Positions 12,935-19,002 of a stretch of DNA of 19,002 nucleotides are shown here, one piece after another. Under the pieces are notes generated by a model that saw only the letters and a program-made list of their open reading frames with translations, had not been told where the DNA came from and did no database searches. Source of the DNA: an uncultured Collinsella sp. (lineage in GTDB: Bacteria > Actinomycetota > Coriobacteriia > Coriobacteriales > Coriobacteriaceae). Both the position numbers and the translations under genes were made by a program. How positions within the stretch are numbered: the stretch's first letter is position 1; the number at the start of each line of letters is the position of its first letter. The stretch covers positions 1-19,002 of the forward strand of contig CABRHX010000033.1 of NCBI GenBank assembly GCA_902470805.1, written 5' to 3'.

Positions 12935-14101
12935 ATGTTCGAGAAGAGTGTCGAGGAGCTCACCGAGCTCGGCGCCCAGATCACCACGGCCGAGATTGCT
13001 CAGCAGCCCGAGCTTTGGCGTGATACGCTCAACATCTATCGCGAGAACAAGGAGGCCATCGAGGCCTTCCTGGCCGAGGCTCGCGCTATGGGCGAGGGCC
13101 GTCTGTCCGTTGTCTTCACCGGTGCCGGTACGTCCGACTACGTTGGCGATACCTGCGCCCCGTACCTGCGTCACGCTGGCAACACTGATCTCTACGACTT
13201 TAAGCCCATCGCCACGACCGACATCGTGAGCGCCCCGCGCGACTACCTGCGCGCCGAGGATCCCACGCTCGTGGTTTCCTTTGCCCGCTCTGGCAACAGC
13301 CCCGAGAGCCTTGCTGCCGTTGCCGTTGCCAAGGAGCTCGTCCACAACGTCAAGTTCCTCAACATCACCTGCGCTCCCGAGGGCAAGCTCGCCGTCGAGT
13401 CCGCCGATGATCCCAATGCGCTGACGCTGCTCATTCCGCGCGCCAACGACAAGGGCTTCGCCATGACCGGTTCTTATTCCTGCATGACCCTGCTCTCCAC
13501 CCTTATTTTCGACACTGCCTCTGACGAGCAGAAGGCCGAGTGGGTCGAGACCATCGCCAAGATGGGCGAGGAGGTCATCTCCCGTGAGCCCGAGATCGCC
13601 GATTACCTGGCTGGCGACTTCAACCGCGTGACCTACTTGGGTTCTGGCTCCTTCGGTGGCCTTGCCCAGGAGAGCCAGCTCAAGATCCTTGAGCTCGCTC
13701 ACGGTCTGGTCGCTACTTCCTACGACACCTCCATGGGCTATCGTCACGGACCTAAGTCCTTCGTCGACGATAAGACGCTCGTCTTCGTGTTCGTCAATAA
13801 CGACGCCTACACCCGTCAGTACGACATCGACATCCTCAACGAGATCGGTGGCGACGAGATCGCTCAGCACACCATCGCCGTTCAGCAGGAAGGTGCCACC
13901 GTCTATGAGGGTGAGTCCTTCACCTTTAAGGGCTACGAGGCACTTCCCGAGGGCTACCTTGCTCTGCCGTTCGTGATGTTTGCCCAGGCTATCAGCCTGC
14001 TCAACTCCGTGCGCGTGGGCAACACGCCCGATACGCCGAGCCCCACCGGCACGGTCAACCGCGTGGTTAAGGGCGTGACGATTCACCCCTTCACCGCTTA
14101 A
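12935..14101 (+). CDS. agaS: AgaS-type galactosamine-6-phosphate deaminase/isomerase
   Basis: A 388-aa cytoplasmic SIS-domain enzyme. AgaS converts D-galactosamine-6-phosphate to tagatose-6-phosphate and ammonia. The first SIS domain has VVFTGAGTSDYVGDTCAPYLR and VVSFARSGNSPESLAAV, the phosphosugar-binding Ser loops. The second has YLGSGSFGGLAQESQLKILEL followed by SYDTSMGYRHGPKSFVDD, a stretch typical of AgaS and of GlmS-like isomerase domains. It ends with NSVRVGNTPDTPSPTGTVNRVVKGVTIHPF, as in AgaS. There is no glutaminase domain, so it is not GlmS. The length matches AgaS (about 384). GAGAGAGG precedes the ATG. It has its own promoter with a GntR-type operator and its own strong terminator. 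Context (NagA, LacC-type kinase, mannose-family PTS) supports GalNAc catabolism. Confidence 0.92.
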   Translation: MFEKSVEELTELGAQITTAEIAQQPELWRDTLNIYRENKEAIEAFLAEARAMGEGRLSVVFTGAGTSDYVGDTCAPYLRHAGNTDLYDFKPIATTDIVSAPRDYLRAEDPTLVVSFARSGNSPESLAAVAVAKELVHNVKFLNITCAPEGKLAVESADDPNALTLLIPRANDKGFAMTGSYSCMTLLSTLIFDTASDEQKAEWVETIAKMGEEVISREPEIADYLAGDFNRVTYLGSGSFGGLAQESQLKILELAHGLVATSYDTSMGYRHGPKSFVDDKTLVFVFVNNDAYTRQYDIDILNEIGGDEIAQHTIAVQQEGATVYEGESFTFKGYEALPEGYLALPFVMFAQAISLLNSVRVGNTPDTPSPTGTVNRVVKGVTIHPFTA

Positions 14102-14119
14102 TCGCGTCCCCCTGTAAGG

Positions 14120-14160
14120 GCGCCCGTCCGCTCATAACGGCGGGCGGGCGCTTTTTGTTT
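14120..14160 (+). terminator. Rho-independent terminator of agaS
   Basis: A 12-bp GC-rich stem (14120-14131 with 14140-14151, one T-G pair) with an 8-nt loop, followed by TTTTTGTTTT. Confidence 0.9.
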
Positions 14161-14173
14161 TACGTGAGCTGGG

Positions 14174-14179
14174 TATAAG
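14174..14179 (+). promoter_or_regulatory. Possible -10 for nagA
   Basis: TATAAG lies 39 bp before the nagA ATG, in the short gap after the agaS terminator. No credible -35 or operator is visible. A separate promoter is needed unless the terminator leaks. Confidence 0.3.
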
Positions 14180-14218
14180 CATCACTACAGTCAACTGCTT
14201 TAGAAGCAAGGAGTGCAT

Positions 14219-15388
14219 ATGAGCACGTACGCAATTAAGGCTGACAAGTTCTTCTTGCCGGCAGGCCCGCAACTGGGCGGCTATCTTATGGTCGAGGATG
14301 GCGTCTTTGGCGCCTGGCAGGCCGACGAGCCCTCTTGCGAGATTAAGGACTACACGGGATCGTGGATCGCACCGGGTATGGTCGATACTCACATCCATGG
14401 CTTCTACAACCACTCAACTACCGATAACGATCCCGAGGGCATCGATATCAGCTCGACCGAGCTCGCCCGTCGCGGTACCACCAGCTGGCTGCCCACGACG
14501 TTCACCGATGGCGTCGAGCAGATCAAGGACGCCTGCGTCGCCATCGCTCAGGCGGACGAGGGTCGCGGCCCCGACTTCTGCGGTGCCCGCATTCAGGGCA
14601 TCTACCTGGAAGGCCCCTTCTTTACCATGAAGCACGTGGGTGCGCAGAACCCCGCTTACCTGATCGATCCCTCCGAGGAGGTCTTCGATCAGTGGCAGGA
14701 GGCTGCGGGTGGTCGCATCGTCAAGAGCGCCATGGCGGCCGAGCGCGACGGTGCCGCTGCTTATGCGGCTGCTCTGAATGCCAAGGGTGTGGTGACCAGC
14801 ATCGGTCACTCCGACGCCACCTACGATGAGTGCATCGCCGCCATCAACGCCGGTGCCAGCTGCTTTACGCATACCTATAACGGTCAGCGCGGGCTGCATC
14901 ACCGTGAGCCCGGTGTCGTGGGCGCTGCCATGTCCACGCCCGAGACCTACGCCGAGATCATCTGTGACGGCAAGCACGTTAACCCTGCCGCCATCAAGGC
15001 ACTGCTGCAGGCAAAGGGCTGGCAACACACGGTGCTCATCACTGACTGCCTGGGTTGCGGCGGCATGCCCGAGGGCAGCTACACCAGTGGTGGCATGGAC
15101 GTCATCATGAAGGACAACCTGTGCTGGCTCGCCGACGGCAAGAGCATTGCCGGCTCGGTGCTCACGCTTGCCCAGGGCGTCAAGAACATCGTTGACTGGG
15201 GCATCGCCAGCGCCGATATCGCCATTCGCATGGCAACCGAGGTGCCGGCACGCTCCGCGCACATCGAGGATAAGTGCGGCAGCATCATGCCGGGTCGCGA
15301 CGCCGACTTTGTCGTGTTCGACCATGAGCTTACCCTCGTCGAGACGTATGTTGGCGGCCAGAGCGTCGGCAACGCCTTTACCGAGTAA
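14219..15388 (+). CDS. nagA: N-acetylgalactosamine/glucosamine-6-phosphate deacetylase
   Basis: A 389-aa cytoplasmic amidohydrolase that removes acetate from GlcNAc-6-P or, in this setting, GalNAc-6-P, giving the amine for AgaS. Metal and catalytic residues are visible: HIHG (His58, His60), YLEGPF (Glu131), GHSDATYDE (His197), THTYNG (His218) and catalytic Asp276 in LITDCLGCGG. The last motif replaces the small-residue TDAMAAAG of E. coli NagA with DCLGCGG. The end MPGRDADFVVFDHELTLVETYVGG is the usual small beta domain. ATG 14219 is preferred over GTG 14213, since AAGGAG (14208-14213) lies 5 nt upstream of the ATG. A partial copy of its 3' end stands at 18115-18246. NagA and AgaA are homologous, and specificity cannot be told from sequence. 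Confidence 0.92.
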   Translation: MSTYAIKADKFFLPAGPQLGGYLMVEDGVFGAWQADEPSCEIKDYTGSWIAPGMVDTHIHGFYNHSTTDNDPEGIDISSTELARRGTTSWLPTTFTDGVEQIKDACVAIAQADEGRGPDFCGARIQGIYLEGPFFTMKHVGAQNPAYLIDPSEEVFDQWQEAAGGRIVKSAMAAERDGAAAYAAALNAKGVVTSIGHSDATYDECIAAINAGASCFTHTYNGQRGLHHREPGVVGAAMSTPETYAEIICDGKHVNPAAIKALLQAKGWQHTVLITDCLGCGGMPEGSYTSGGMDVIMKDNLCWLADGKSIAGSVLTLAQGVKNIVDWGIASADIAIRMATEVPARSAHIEDKCGSIMPGRDADFVVFDHELTLVETYVGGQSVGNAFTE

Positions 15389-15393
15389 CGATA

Positions 15394-15436
15394 GAAAAAG
15401 ACGGCGGGCCCGAATCTGCTCGGACCCGCCGTATGG
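15394..15436. terminator. Bidirectional terminator between nagA and the flavodoxin gene
   Basis: A 13-bp stem with one mismatch (15401-15413 with 15420-15432, ACGGCGGG.../...CCCGCCGT) stands between convergent genes. The A run at 15394-15400 gives a T tract for the minus-strand transcript; on the plus strand the tail is poor. Confidence 0.75.
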
Positions 15437-15463
15437 GTTAAACGCTCAAAAGCACCTTCACAG

Positions 15464-16048
15464 TTACAGCTTGTTAGCGATCTTCTTTGCCGTGCGCTTG
15501 ACGCCGGCCACCAGGCCTCCTGCAGGATGCTCCTTCTCGTATGCTAGGCGCTTCTCGCGCTTGGCGTACTCTTCGACGATGATGTCGCCATACTCGTCTT
15601 CGATCTTGTCGAAGAAGTCGACGGCGCCCTTAATTTCCTCAGCGGTCGGGTGTCCCTTTTGGACACCGCCGGTGAGTTTGAACGGCCCCCACGTATCAAA
15701 GCCGGGGCAGCCGTAGACACCCATAAAGATGGCCTGCCTCATGCGGCAGATGCCATCGATATCCTTGCCGTACCACTTGTTTTTGCCACCGTAGGTCATA
15801 AGGCCAAACACCTTGTCCTGCGGCTGCAGCACGTTCGTGAGCACGCGTGCCATGTCCTTGTCGATCTCGGAGTAATAGATGCCCGTGGCGACACCGATCA
15901 GATGATATTCGTGCAGGTTGGGATACTCGTTTTTTCCGAGCGTCTTCACATCGAGGGTATCGATCTCGGGGTGTGCCTCGACGATGGCGTCCACGAGCTT
16001 TTTCGTATTGCCGTGATGGCGCGAGGCGTAGAGGATGATGGTTCGCAT
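15464..16048 (-). CDS. Flavodoxin-like protein
   Basis: A 194-aa protein with a flavodoxin fold. The FMN-phosphate loop is visible at the start (MRTIILYASRHHGNTKKLVDAI, the T/S-x-x-GNT motif). LIGVATGIYYSEIDKDM and VFGLMTYGGKNKWYG fit the loops flanking the isoalloxazine ring. The C-terminal 60 residues are charged and contain KREKRLAYEKEHPAGG. It could act as a small electron carrier or a quinone/other reductase module. The ATG at 16048 is preferred over upstream in-frame starts because AAAGG lies 7 nt before it and the beta-1 strand begins there. It is the only gene on the minus strand and interrupts the amino-sugar cluster. It is divergent from the epimerase gene, with a 156-bp shared control region. 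No obvious link to GalNAc catabolism. Confidence 0.85.
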   Translation of the reverse strand: MRTIILYASRHHGNTKKLVDAIVEAHPEIDTLDVKTLGKNEYPNLHEYHLIGVATGIYYSEIDKDMARVLTNVLQPQDKVFGLMTYGGKNKWYGKDIDGICRMRQAIFMGVYGCPGFDTWGPFKLTGGVQKGHPTAEEIKGAVDFFDKIEDEYGDIIVEEYAKREKRLAYEKEHPAGGLVAGVKRTAKKIANKL

Positions 16049-16204
16049 AAGAAGGCCTTTCAGCTGTAATTGCATCAATGTCTGTATGGTACCCCGTTAC
16101 ATGGCTGGGATACCGGACGCATCGATGAACGTGCGGGTTTGTCCTTTGGTTAGGGCCGAGACGGGTACTTGCGAGCAAAAAGCAGTTGTTCGAAAGGATG
16201 GGCA
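16049..16204. promoter_or_regulatory. Divergent control region of flavodoxin and epimerase genes
   Basis: 156 bp that must drive both genes. An imperfect dyad GGTACCCC/GGGATACC (16088-16095 with 16107-16114, one mismatch) is the clearest feature. No strong -35/-10 pair is visible in either direction, and there is no TGGT-N4-ACCA site. Confidence 0.4.
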
Positions 16205-17086
16205 ATGGAATACGCTCTCTCCAACGATTCGATTTCTATTAAGGTGTCCACGGCCGGTGGTTCGTTTACCTCGATCGAGGCCGGAGGTCGCGAGTATCTG
16301 TGGCAGGGCGATCCCGCCGTGTGGTCCGGCCAGGCACCGATTTGCTTCCCGATTTGCGGAGGCTTGCGCGATAACAACGCCATGACGTTTGCCGGGCATC
16401 ATGTAAAGCTCGCCCGCCATGGGTTTGCGCGCAAACAGGAGTGGAAGCTGCTGAGCCAGAGCGAGAACGAGCTGGCGATGTGCCTGGCTTCGGAGGATAA
16501 CGCCGCGCTGCTGAGCGATTATCCGTACCCGTTTAAGCTTGTCGCTCGTTATACGCTCGAGGACGCTGCCGTGCGCGTTTCCTACGAGGTCACCAACGAG
16601 GGCACCGAGGACATGCCGTTCTTTATTGGCGGTCATCCCGGCTTTAGGTGTCCGCTCGATGAGGGCGAGGCCTATACGGACTACGAGTTGCGCTTTGAGA
16701 AGGACGAGGCTGCGGAGCTCTGCACCGCTGTCCCTTCGACTGGCTTGATTGATGTGGACAGGCGCTCCAAGAACCCCATGGCGGGAAAGACACTGCCTCT
16801 GTCGCATGAGCTCTTCGATTTTGCGGAGACCATCTTTGATGTGCTCGAGAGCCGTCAGGTCACGCTTTCCAAGAAGGGCGAGGACAAAGGCGTTTGCCTG
16901 AGCTTTGAGGGCTTCCCGTATCTCATTGTGTGGAGTAAGCCCGAGGGCGATTTTGTGGCAGTTGAACCCTGGGGTGGCCTTTCGACCTGCTCCGATGAGG
17001 ACGACGTGCTTGAGCATAAGCGCGGCTGCCTTGTCGCCAAGCCCAAGGAGACCGTCGTTCGCTCGTTCACGATTGAGATTCTGTAA
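16205..17086 (+). CDS. Aldose 1-epimerase family protein (LacX-like)
   Basis: A 293-aa cytoplasmic galactose-mutarotase-fold enzyme that interconverts sugar anomers. The family start is ALSNDSISIKVSTAGGSFTSIEAGGREYLWQGDPAVW. ARHGFARKQEW gives the first active-site His/Arg, FFIGGHPGFRCPL the second His, and FVAVEPWGGLS the catalytic Glu. The pattern matches LacX/YeaD-like members found with tagatose-pathway genes rather than classical GalM. ATG 16205 is chosen because AAAGGATG precedes it and the fold starts there; the frame is open to 16169 without a good SD. It is followed after 59 bp by the LacC-type kinase gene, so the two are probably one operon. The real substrate may be galactose, GalNAc or a hexose-6-phosphate. 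Confidence 0.88.
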   Translation: MEYALSNDSISIKVSTAGGSFTSIEAGGREYLWQGDPAVWSGQAPICFPICGGLRDNNAMTFAGHHVKLARHGFARKQEWKLLSQSENELAMCLASEDNAALLSDYPYPFKLVARYTLEDAAVRVSYEVTNEGTEDMPFFIGGHPGFRCPLDEGEAYTDYELRFEKDEAAELCTAVPSTGLIDVDRRSKNPMAGKTLPLSHELFDFAETIFDVLESRQVTLSKKGEDKGVCLSFEGFPYLIVWSKPEGDFVAVEPWGGLSTCSDEDDVLEHKRGCLVAKPKETVVRSFTIEIL

Positions 17087-17145
17087 TTCCGTTTTGTCGA
17101 CTCGTATCGCGAGGCACAAGGAGCCTGCGAGATAAGGAGCTAAAA

Positions 17146-18081
17146 ATGATCCTCACCGTTACGATGAACCCGTCTGTCGATACGCGCTATCAGCTCGATG
17201 AGCTCATTATCGACGACGTTAACCGTGTGAAGCCCGAAAAGACCGCTGGCGGCAAGGGCCTCAACGTGGCCCGTGTGCTGGGTCAGCTGGGCGACGACGT
17301 TGTGGCAACCGGTCTGCTCGGCGGCCACATGGGCGCCTTCATGGCTGAGCTCATGGACGCCAACGGTATTAACAACGACTTTGTGCCCATCAAGGGCGAG
17401 ACTCGCATTTGCCTCAACATCCTCCACGCCGGCAACCAGACCGAGCTGCTCGAGAGTGGCCCGACAATTGCCCCCGAGGAACTCGATGCCTTTACCGCCA
17501 AGTTTACTGAGCTTGCGGGCAAGGCCGACGTCGTCACCATTTCGGGTTCTCTGCCCCGCGGTGTCGAGGCAGACTACTATGCCAAGATCACGGGCATTGC
17601 CGAGAACGCCGGCGCCAAGGTATTGCTCGATACCTCGGGTGCCTCTCTCGAGGCTGCGCTCAAGTCCGAGGTCAAGCCCGAGCTGGTCAAGCCTAACCTG
17701 ACCGAGATCAACGGCCTTCTGGGTACGAGCTTTACCACCGACGATGTGGATGAGCTCCGCGCCGCGCTCGCCTCTGACGCCCGCTTCTCCGATATCCCCT
17801 GGGTCGTCGTATCCATGGGCGCTGCCGGCTCCGTTGGTTTCCATAACGGCCGTGCGTTCCGCGCCAAGACGCCCGACATCCCTGCCGTTAACGCTACGGG
17901 CTCTGGCGATTCGACCATTGCCGGCTTCGCACATGCGATTGCTGCCGGAGCCGACGACGAGACGGTGCTGCGTACCGCCAACACCTGCGGCAAGCTCAAT
18001 GCCATGGATCCCATGACTGGCCACTTGGTTATGGATCGTTGGGACGAGGTTTACAACGGCGTTGTCGTGACCGAGCTGTAG
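17146..18081 (+). CDS. lacC: Tagatose-6-phosphate kinase (PfkB family, LacC-type)
   Basis: A 311-aa sugar-phosphate kinase of the PfkB/ribokinase family. LacC phosphorylates tagatose-6-P to tagatose-1,6-bisphosphate with ATP. MILTVTMNPSVDTRYQLDELIIDDVNRV and TAGGKGLNVARVLGQLG (33-49) are the substrate-binding opening shared by LacC and FruK. ISGSLPRGV (132-140) is the first half of the kinase core, VKPNLTEINGLLG (181-193) follows, and NATGSGDSTIAGFAHA (249-264) forms the anion hole with catalytic base Asp255. GSGDST rather than GAGDS is usual in LacC. FruK (1-phosphofructokinase) is the main alternative; the AgaS pathway needs a tagatose-6-P kinase, which favours LacC. AAGGAG lies 7 nt before the ATG. 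It stops 33 bp before the nagA remnant. No tagatose-bisphosphate aldolase is seen. Confidence 0.85.
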   Translation: MILTVTMNPSVDTRYQLDELIIDDVNRVKPEKTAGGKGLNVARVLGQLGDDVVATGLLGGHMGAFMAELMDANGINNDFVPIKGETRICLNILHAGNQTELLESGPTIAPEELDAFTAKFTELAGKADVVTISGSLPRGVEADYYAKITGIAENAGAKVLLDTSGASLEAALKSEVKPELVKPNLTEINGLLGTSFTTDDVDELRAALASDARFSDIPWVVVSMGAAGSVGFHNGRAFRAKTPDIPAVNATGSGDSTIAGFAHAIAAGADDETVLRTANTCGKLNAMDPMTGHLVMDRWDEVYNGVVVTEL

Positions 18082-18114
18082 GAGCTTGTGCTGCGGCCCC
18101 GGCATCGGTTGCTA

Positions 18115-18246
18115 GCTCATGTCGACGACAAGTGCAGTAGCATTATGCCGGGGCGCGACGCCGACACTGTCGTGTTCAATCCCGACCTTACCCTGGTCGA
18201 GACGCATGTGGGTGGCAACAGCGTCGGTAATGCGTTTGCCGAGTAG
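18115..18246 (+). pseudogene. 3' remnant of a second nagA gene
   Basis: The 43 codons before the TAG at 18244-18246 encode AHVDDKCSSIMPGRDADTVVF and then NPDLTLVETHVGGNSVGNAFAE. This aligns without gaps to the last 43 residues of the intact NagA at 14219-15388 (AHIEDKCGSIMPGRDADFVVF...). About three quarters of the bases agree, so it is an older paralogue and not a recent copy. Everything upstream is missing: the 33 bp back to the kinase stop show no NagA similarity, and there is no start codon with an SD. It marks a deletion that removed the body of a former nagA between the kinase and the YhcH-family gene. A short translated peptide is possible but unlikely. Confidence 0.85.
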
Positions 18247-18278
18247 CCGCCAAAGAAACGATCCGAGAGGGGATTTAG

Positions 18279-18752
18279 ATGATTTACGGTGCATTGGGCG
18301 ATATCGAGGAGTACCGTGGAATGCTCAAGGGCCTCGACGTGCTGATCGATTGGCTCGAGGAGAACGATCCGGCGAAGCTCGAGGTCGGCAGCCATCCGAT
18401 TCTGGGCGACAAGGTCTTTGCGAACGTCATGGCTCCCACGACGCGTCCCGAAGCCGAGGCTCACTATGAGACGCATCAGCGCTATCACGACCTGCAGATC
18501 GACGTCGAGGGTCGCGAGGCCTTTAAGGTTGCCACGGGCAGCCTGACGCTGGTTCAGGAGTTTGACGAGAAGGACGACTACGATCTGGTCGATTCCGACG
18601 CCTCGATCGCCGGCGATCTTGCTGACGACAAGTTTGCGCTGTTTGTTGCCGGCGAGCCTCACATGCCCACGCTCGAGTTCCCGGGCGATGGCGCGCAGCC
18701 GGTCAAGAAGATCTGCTTTAAGCTGCTTGCAGACGCTTACTGGGAGGAGTAG
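18279..18752 (+). CDS. YhcH/YjgK/YiaL family protein (EbgC-like)
   Basis: A 157-aa cytoplasmic beta-sandwich protein of the DUF386 family, usually found with sugar acid, sialic acid or beta-galactoside catabolism. The start MIYGALGDIEEYRGMLKGLDVLIDWL, the central HYETHQRYHDLQIDVEGRE (candidate metal ligands His and Glu) and FALFVAGEPHMPTL near the end are characteristic. The C-terminus VKKICFKLLADAYWEE is also typical. Members may act as sugar anomerases; one (NanQ) is a sialic acid mutarotase. Here it may speed anomer exchange of GalNAc or galactose. GAGAGGGG lies before the ATG. It probably belongs to the epimerase-kinase transcript, since no terminator is visible between the kinase and this gene. 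A strong terminator follows. Confidence 0.9.
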   Translation: MIYGALGDIEEYRGMLKGLDVLIDWLEENDPAKLEVGSHPILGDKVFANVMAPTTRPEAEAHYETHQRYHDLQIDVEGREAFKVATGSLTLVQEFDEKDDYDLVDSDASIAGDLADDKFALFVAGEPHMPTLEFPGDGAQPVKKICFKLLADAYWEE

Positions 18753-18810
18753 CGCGCTGCTCGGCTGAACTGTTCGTCTGATGGCGTGATTCCCTTGAGG
18801 AGCGCGCTTG

Positions 18811-18865
18811 AGCCCCGCTGATCGCGGTTCCCTTGGGGATTGCGGTTGGCGGGGCTTTTTGTTGT
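18811..18865 (+). terminator. Terminator of the epimerase-kinase-YhcH operon
   Basis: AGCCCCGC (18811-18818) pairs with GCGGGGCT (18849-18856) around a 30-nt inner region that folds further (TCCC/GGGA). Five T and TTGTTTG follow. Confidence 0.8.
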
Positions 18866-18969
18866 TTGAGCTGGATTCTTTGGAGCGGCCAAATTAGGCT
18901 GAACGACGCAGTTATTGAGACGCAATTGATGCTAAATGTGTTAGCGCCGGAATAATTTAGCCAAATATA

Positions 18970-18999
18970 GTCGGCCGAGATTGACCAATCCCGGCCGAC
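18970..18999. terminator. Hairpin at the right edge, probable terminator
   Basis: GTCGGCCG (18970-18977) pairs with CGGCCGAC (18992-18999), with an inner GATT/AATC stem. The AT-rich left flank suggests termination of a minus-strand gene beyond the window; the plus-strand flank is cut off. Confidence 0.5.
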
Positions 19000-19002
19000 C
19001 CA

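Noticed and set aside
12929..14086. Minus-strand frame opposite agaS
   Set aside because: Complete overlap with an enzyme showing intact SIS motifs; no SD or domain.
12935..14101. GlmS (glucosamine-6-phosphate synthase)
   Set aside because: It has the two SIS domains but lacks the N-terminal glutaminase domain, and the C-terminus matches AgaS.
17140..18105. Minus-strand frame opposite the kinase gene
   Set aside because: Shadow of the PfkB-family gene; no independent evidence.

Overview
The window is a GC-rich (about 60%), gene-dense piece of a bacterial chromosome. Codon use, strong SD sequences (AAGGAG/AAAGGAGG type) and gene content suggest a gut actinomycete of the class Coriobacteriia, most likely Collinsella or a close relative. 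This assignment is an inference from overall character; there is no rRNA here to prove it. Almost every gene is on the + strand; the one clear exception is a flavodoxin-like gene at 15464-16048.

Left part (1-8141), housekeeping and orphan genes. An upstream terminator (27-54) is followed by a candidate promoter and a GC-rich leader of about 330 nt with no assignable coding function. Then come a lipoprotein of the family-3 solute-binding type (500-1507), a long-form ribosome hibernation factor (hpf) and a DegV-family lipid-binding protein separated from hpf by a terminator-like hairpin. A tightly packed four-gene run (3535-6854) follows: a beta-hydroxyacid dehydrogenase with a remarkable His/Cys-rich tail, a small two-helix membrane protein, a HEAT-like protein and an NAD-type isocitrate dehydrogenase. 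A membrane-anchored SurA_N-like protein (6981-8066) closes this part.

Middle and right part (8142-18860), an amino-sugar utilisation region that reads best as N-acetylgalactosamine/galactosamine catabolism. A 555-bp regulatory region crowded with palindromes precedes a mannose-family PTS operon in the order IIA - YajC-like - IIB - IIC - IID. Next are a GntR/UTRA repressor gene, an AgaS-type SIS-domain deaminase/isomerase, a NagA-type deacetylase, the convergent flavodoxin, a LacX-like aldose 1-epimerase, a LacC-type tagatose-6-phosphate kinase (PfkB family), a short remnant of a second nagA, and a YhcH/EbgC-family protein.

Proposed flow: PTS uptake gives GalNAc-6-P; NagA deacetylates it to GalN-6-P; AgaS deaminates/isomerises this to tagatose-6-P; the PfkB kinase makes tagatose-1,6-bisphosphate. 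The aldolase needed to finish the pathway is not in the window. An identical 13-bp sequence, TGGTTACTACCAG, lies in the PTS promoter region and in the agaS promoter region, with the GntR gene between the two. This makes a simple local regulon likely.

The observations most worth following up are the Cys/His tail on the dehydrogenase, the palindrome-rich PTS control region with repeated CGGTrAACGGT elements and an SD-sequestering hairpin, the YajC paralogue inside the PTS operon, the enlarged loop in IID and the nagA remnant.
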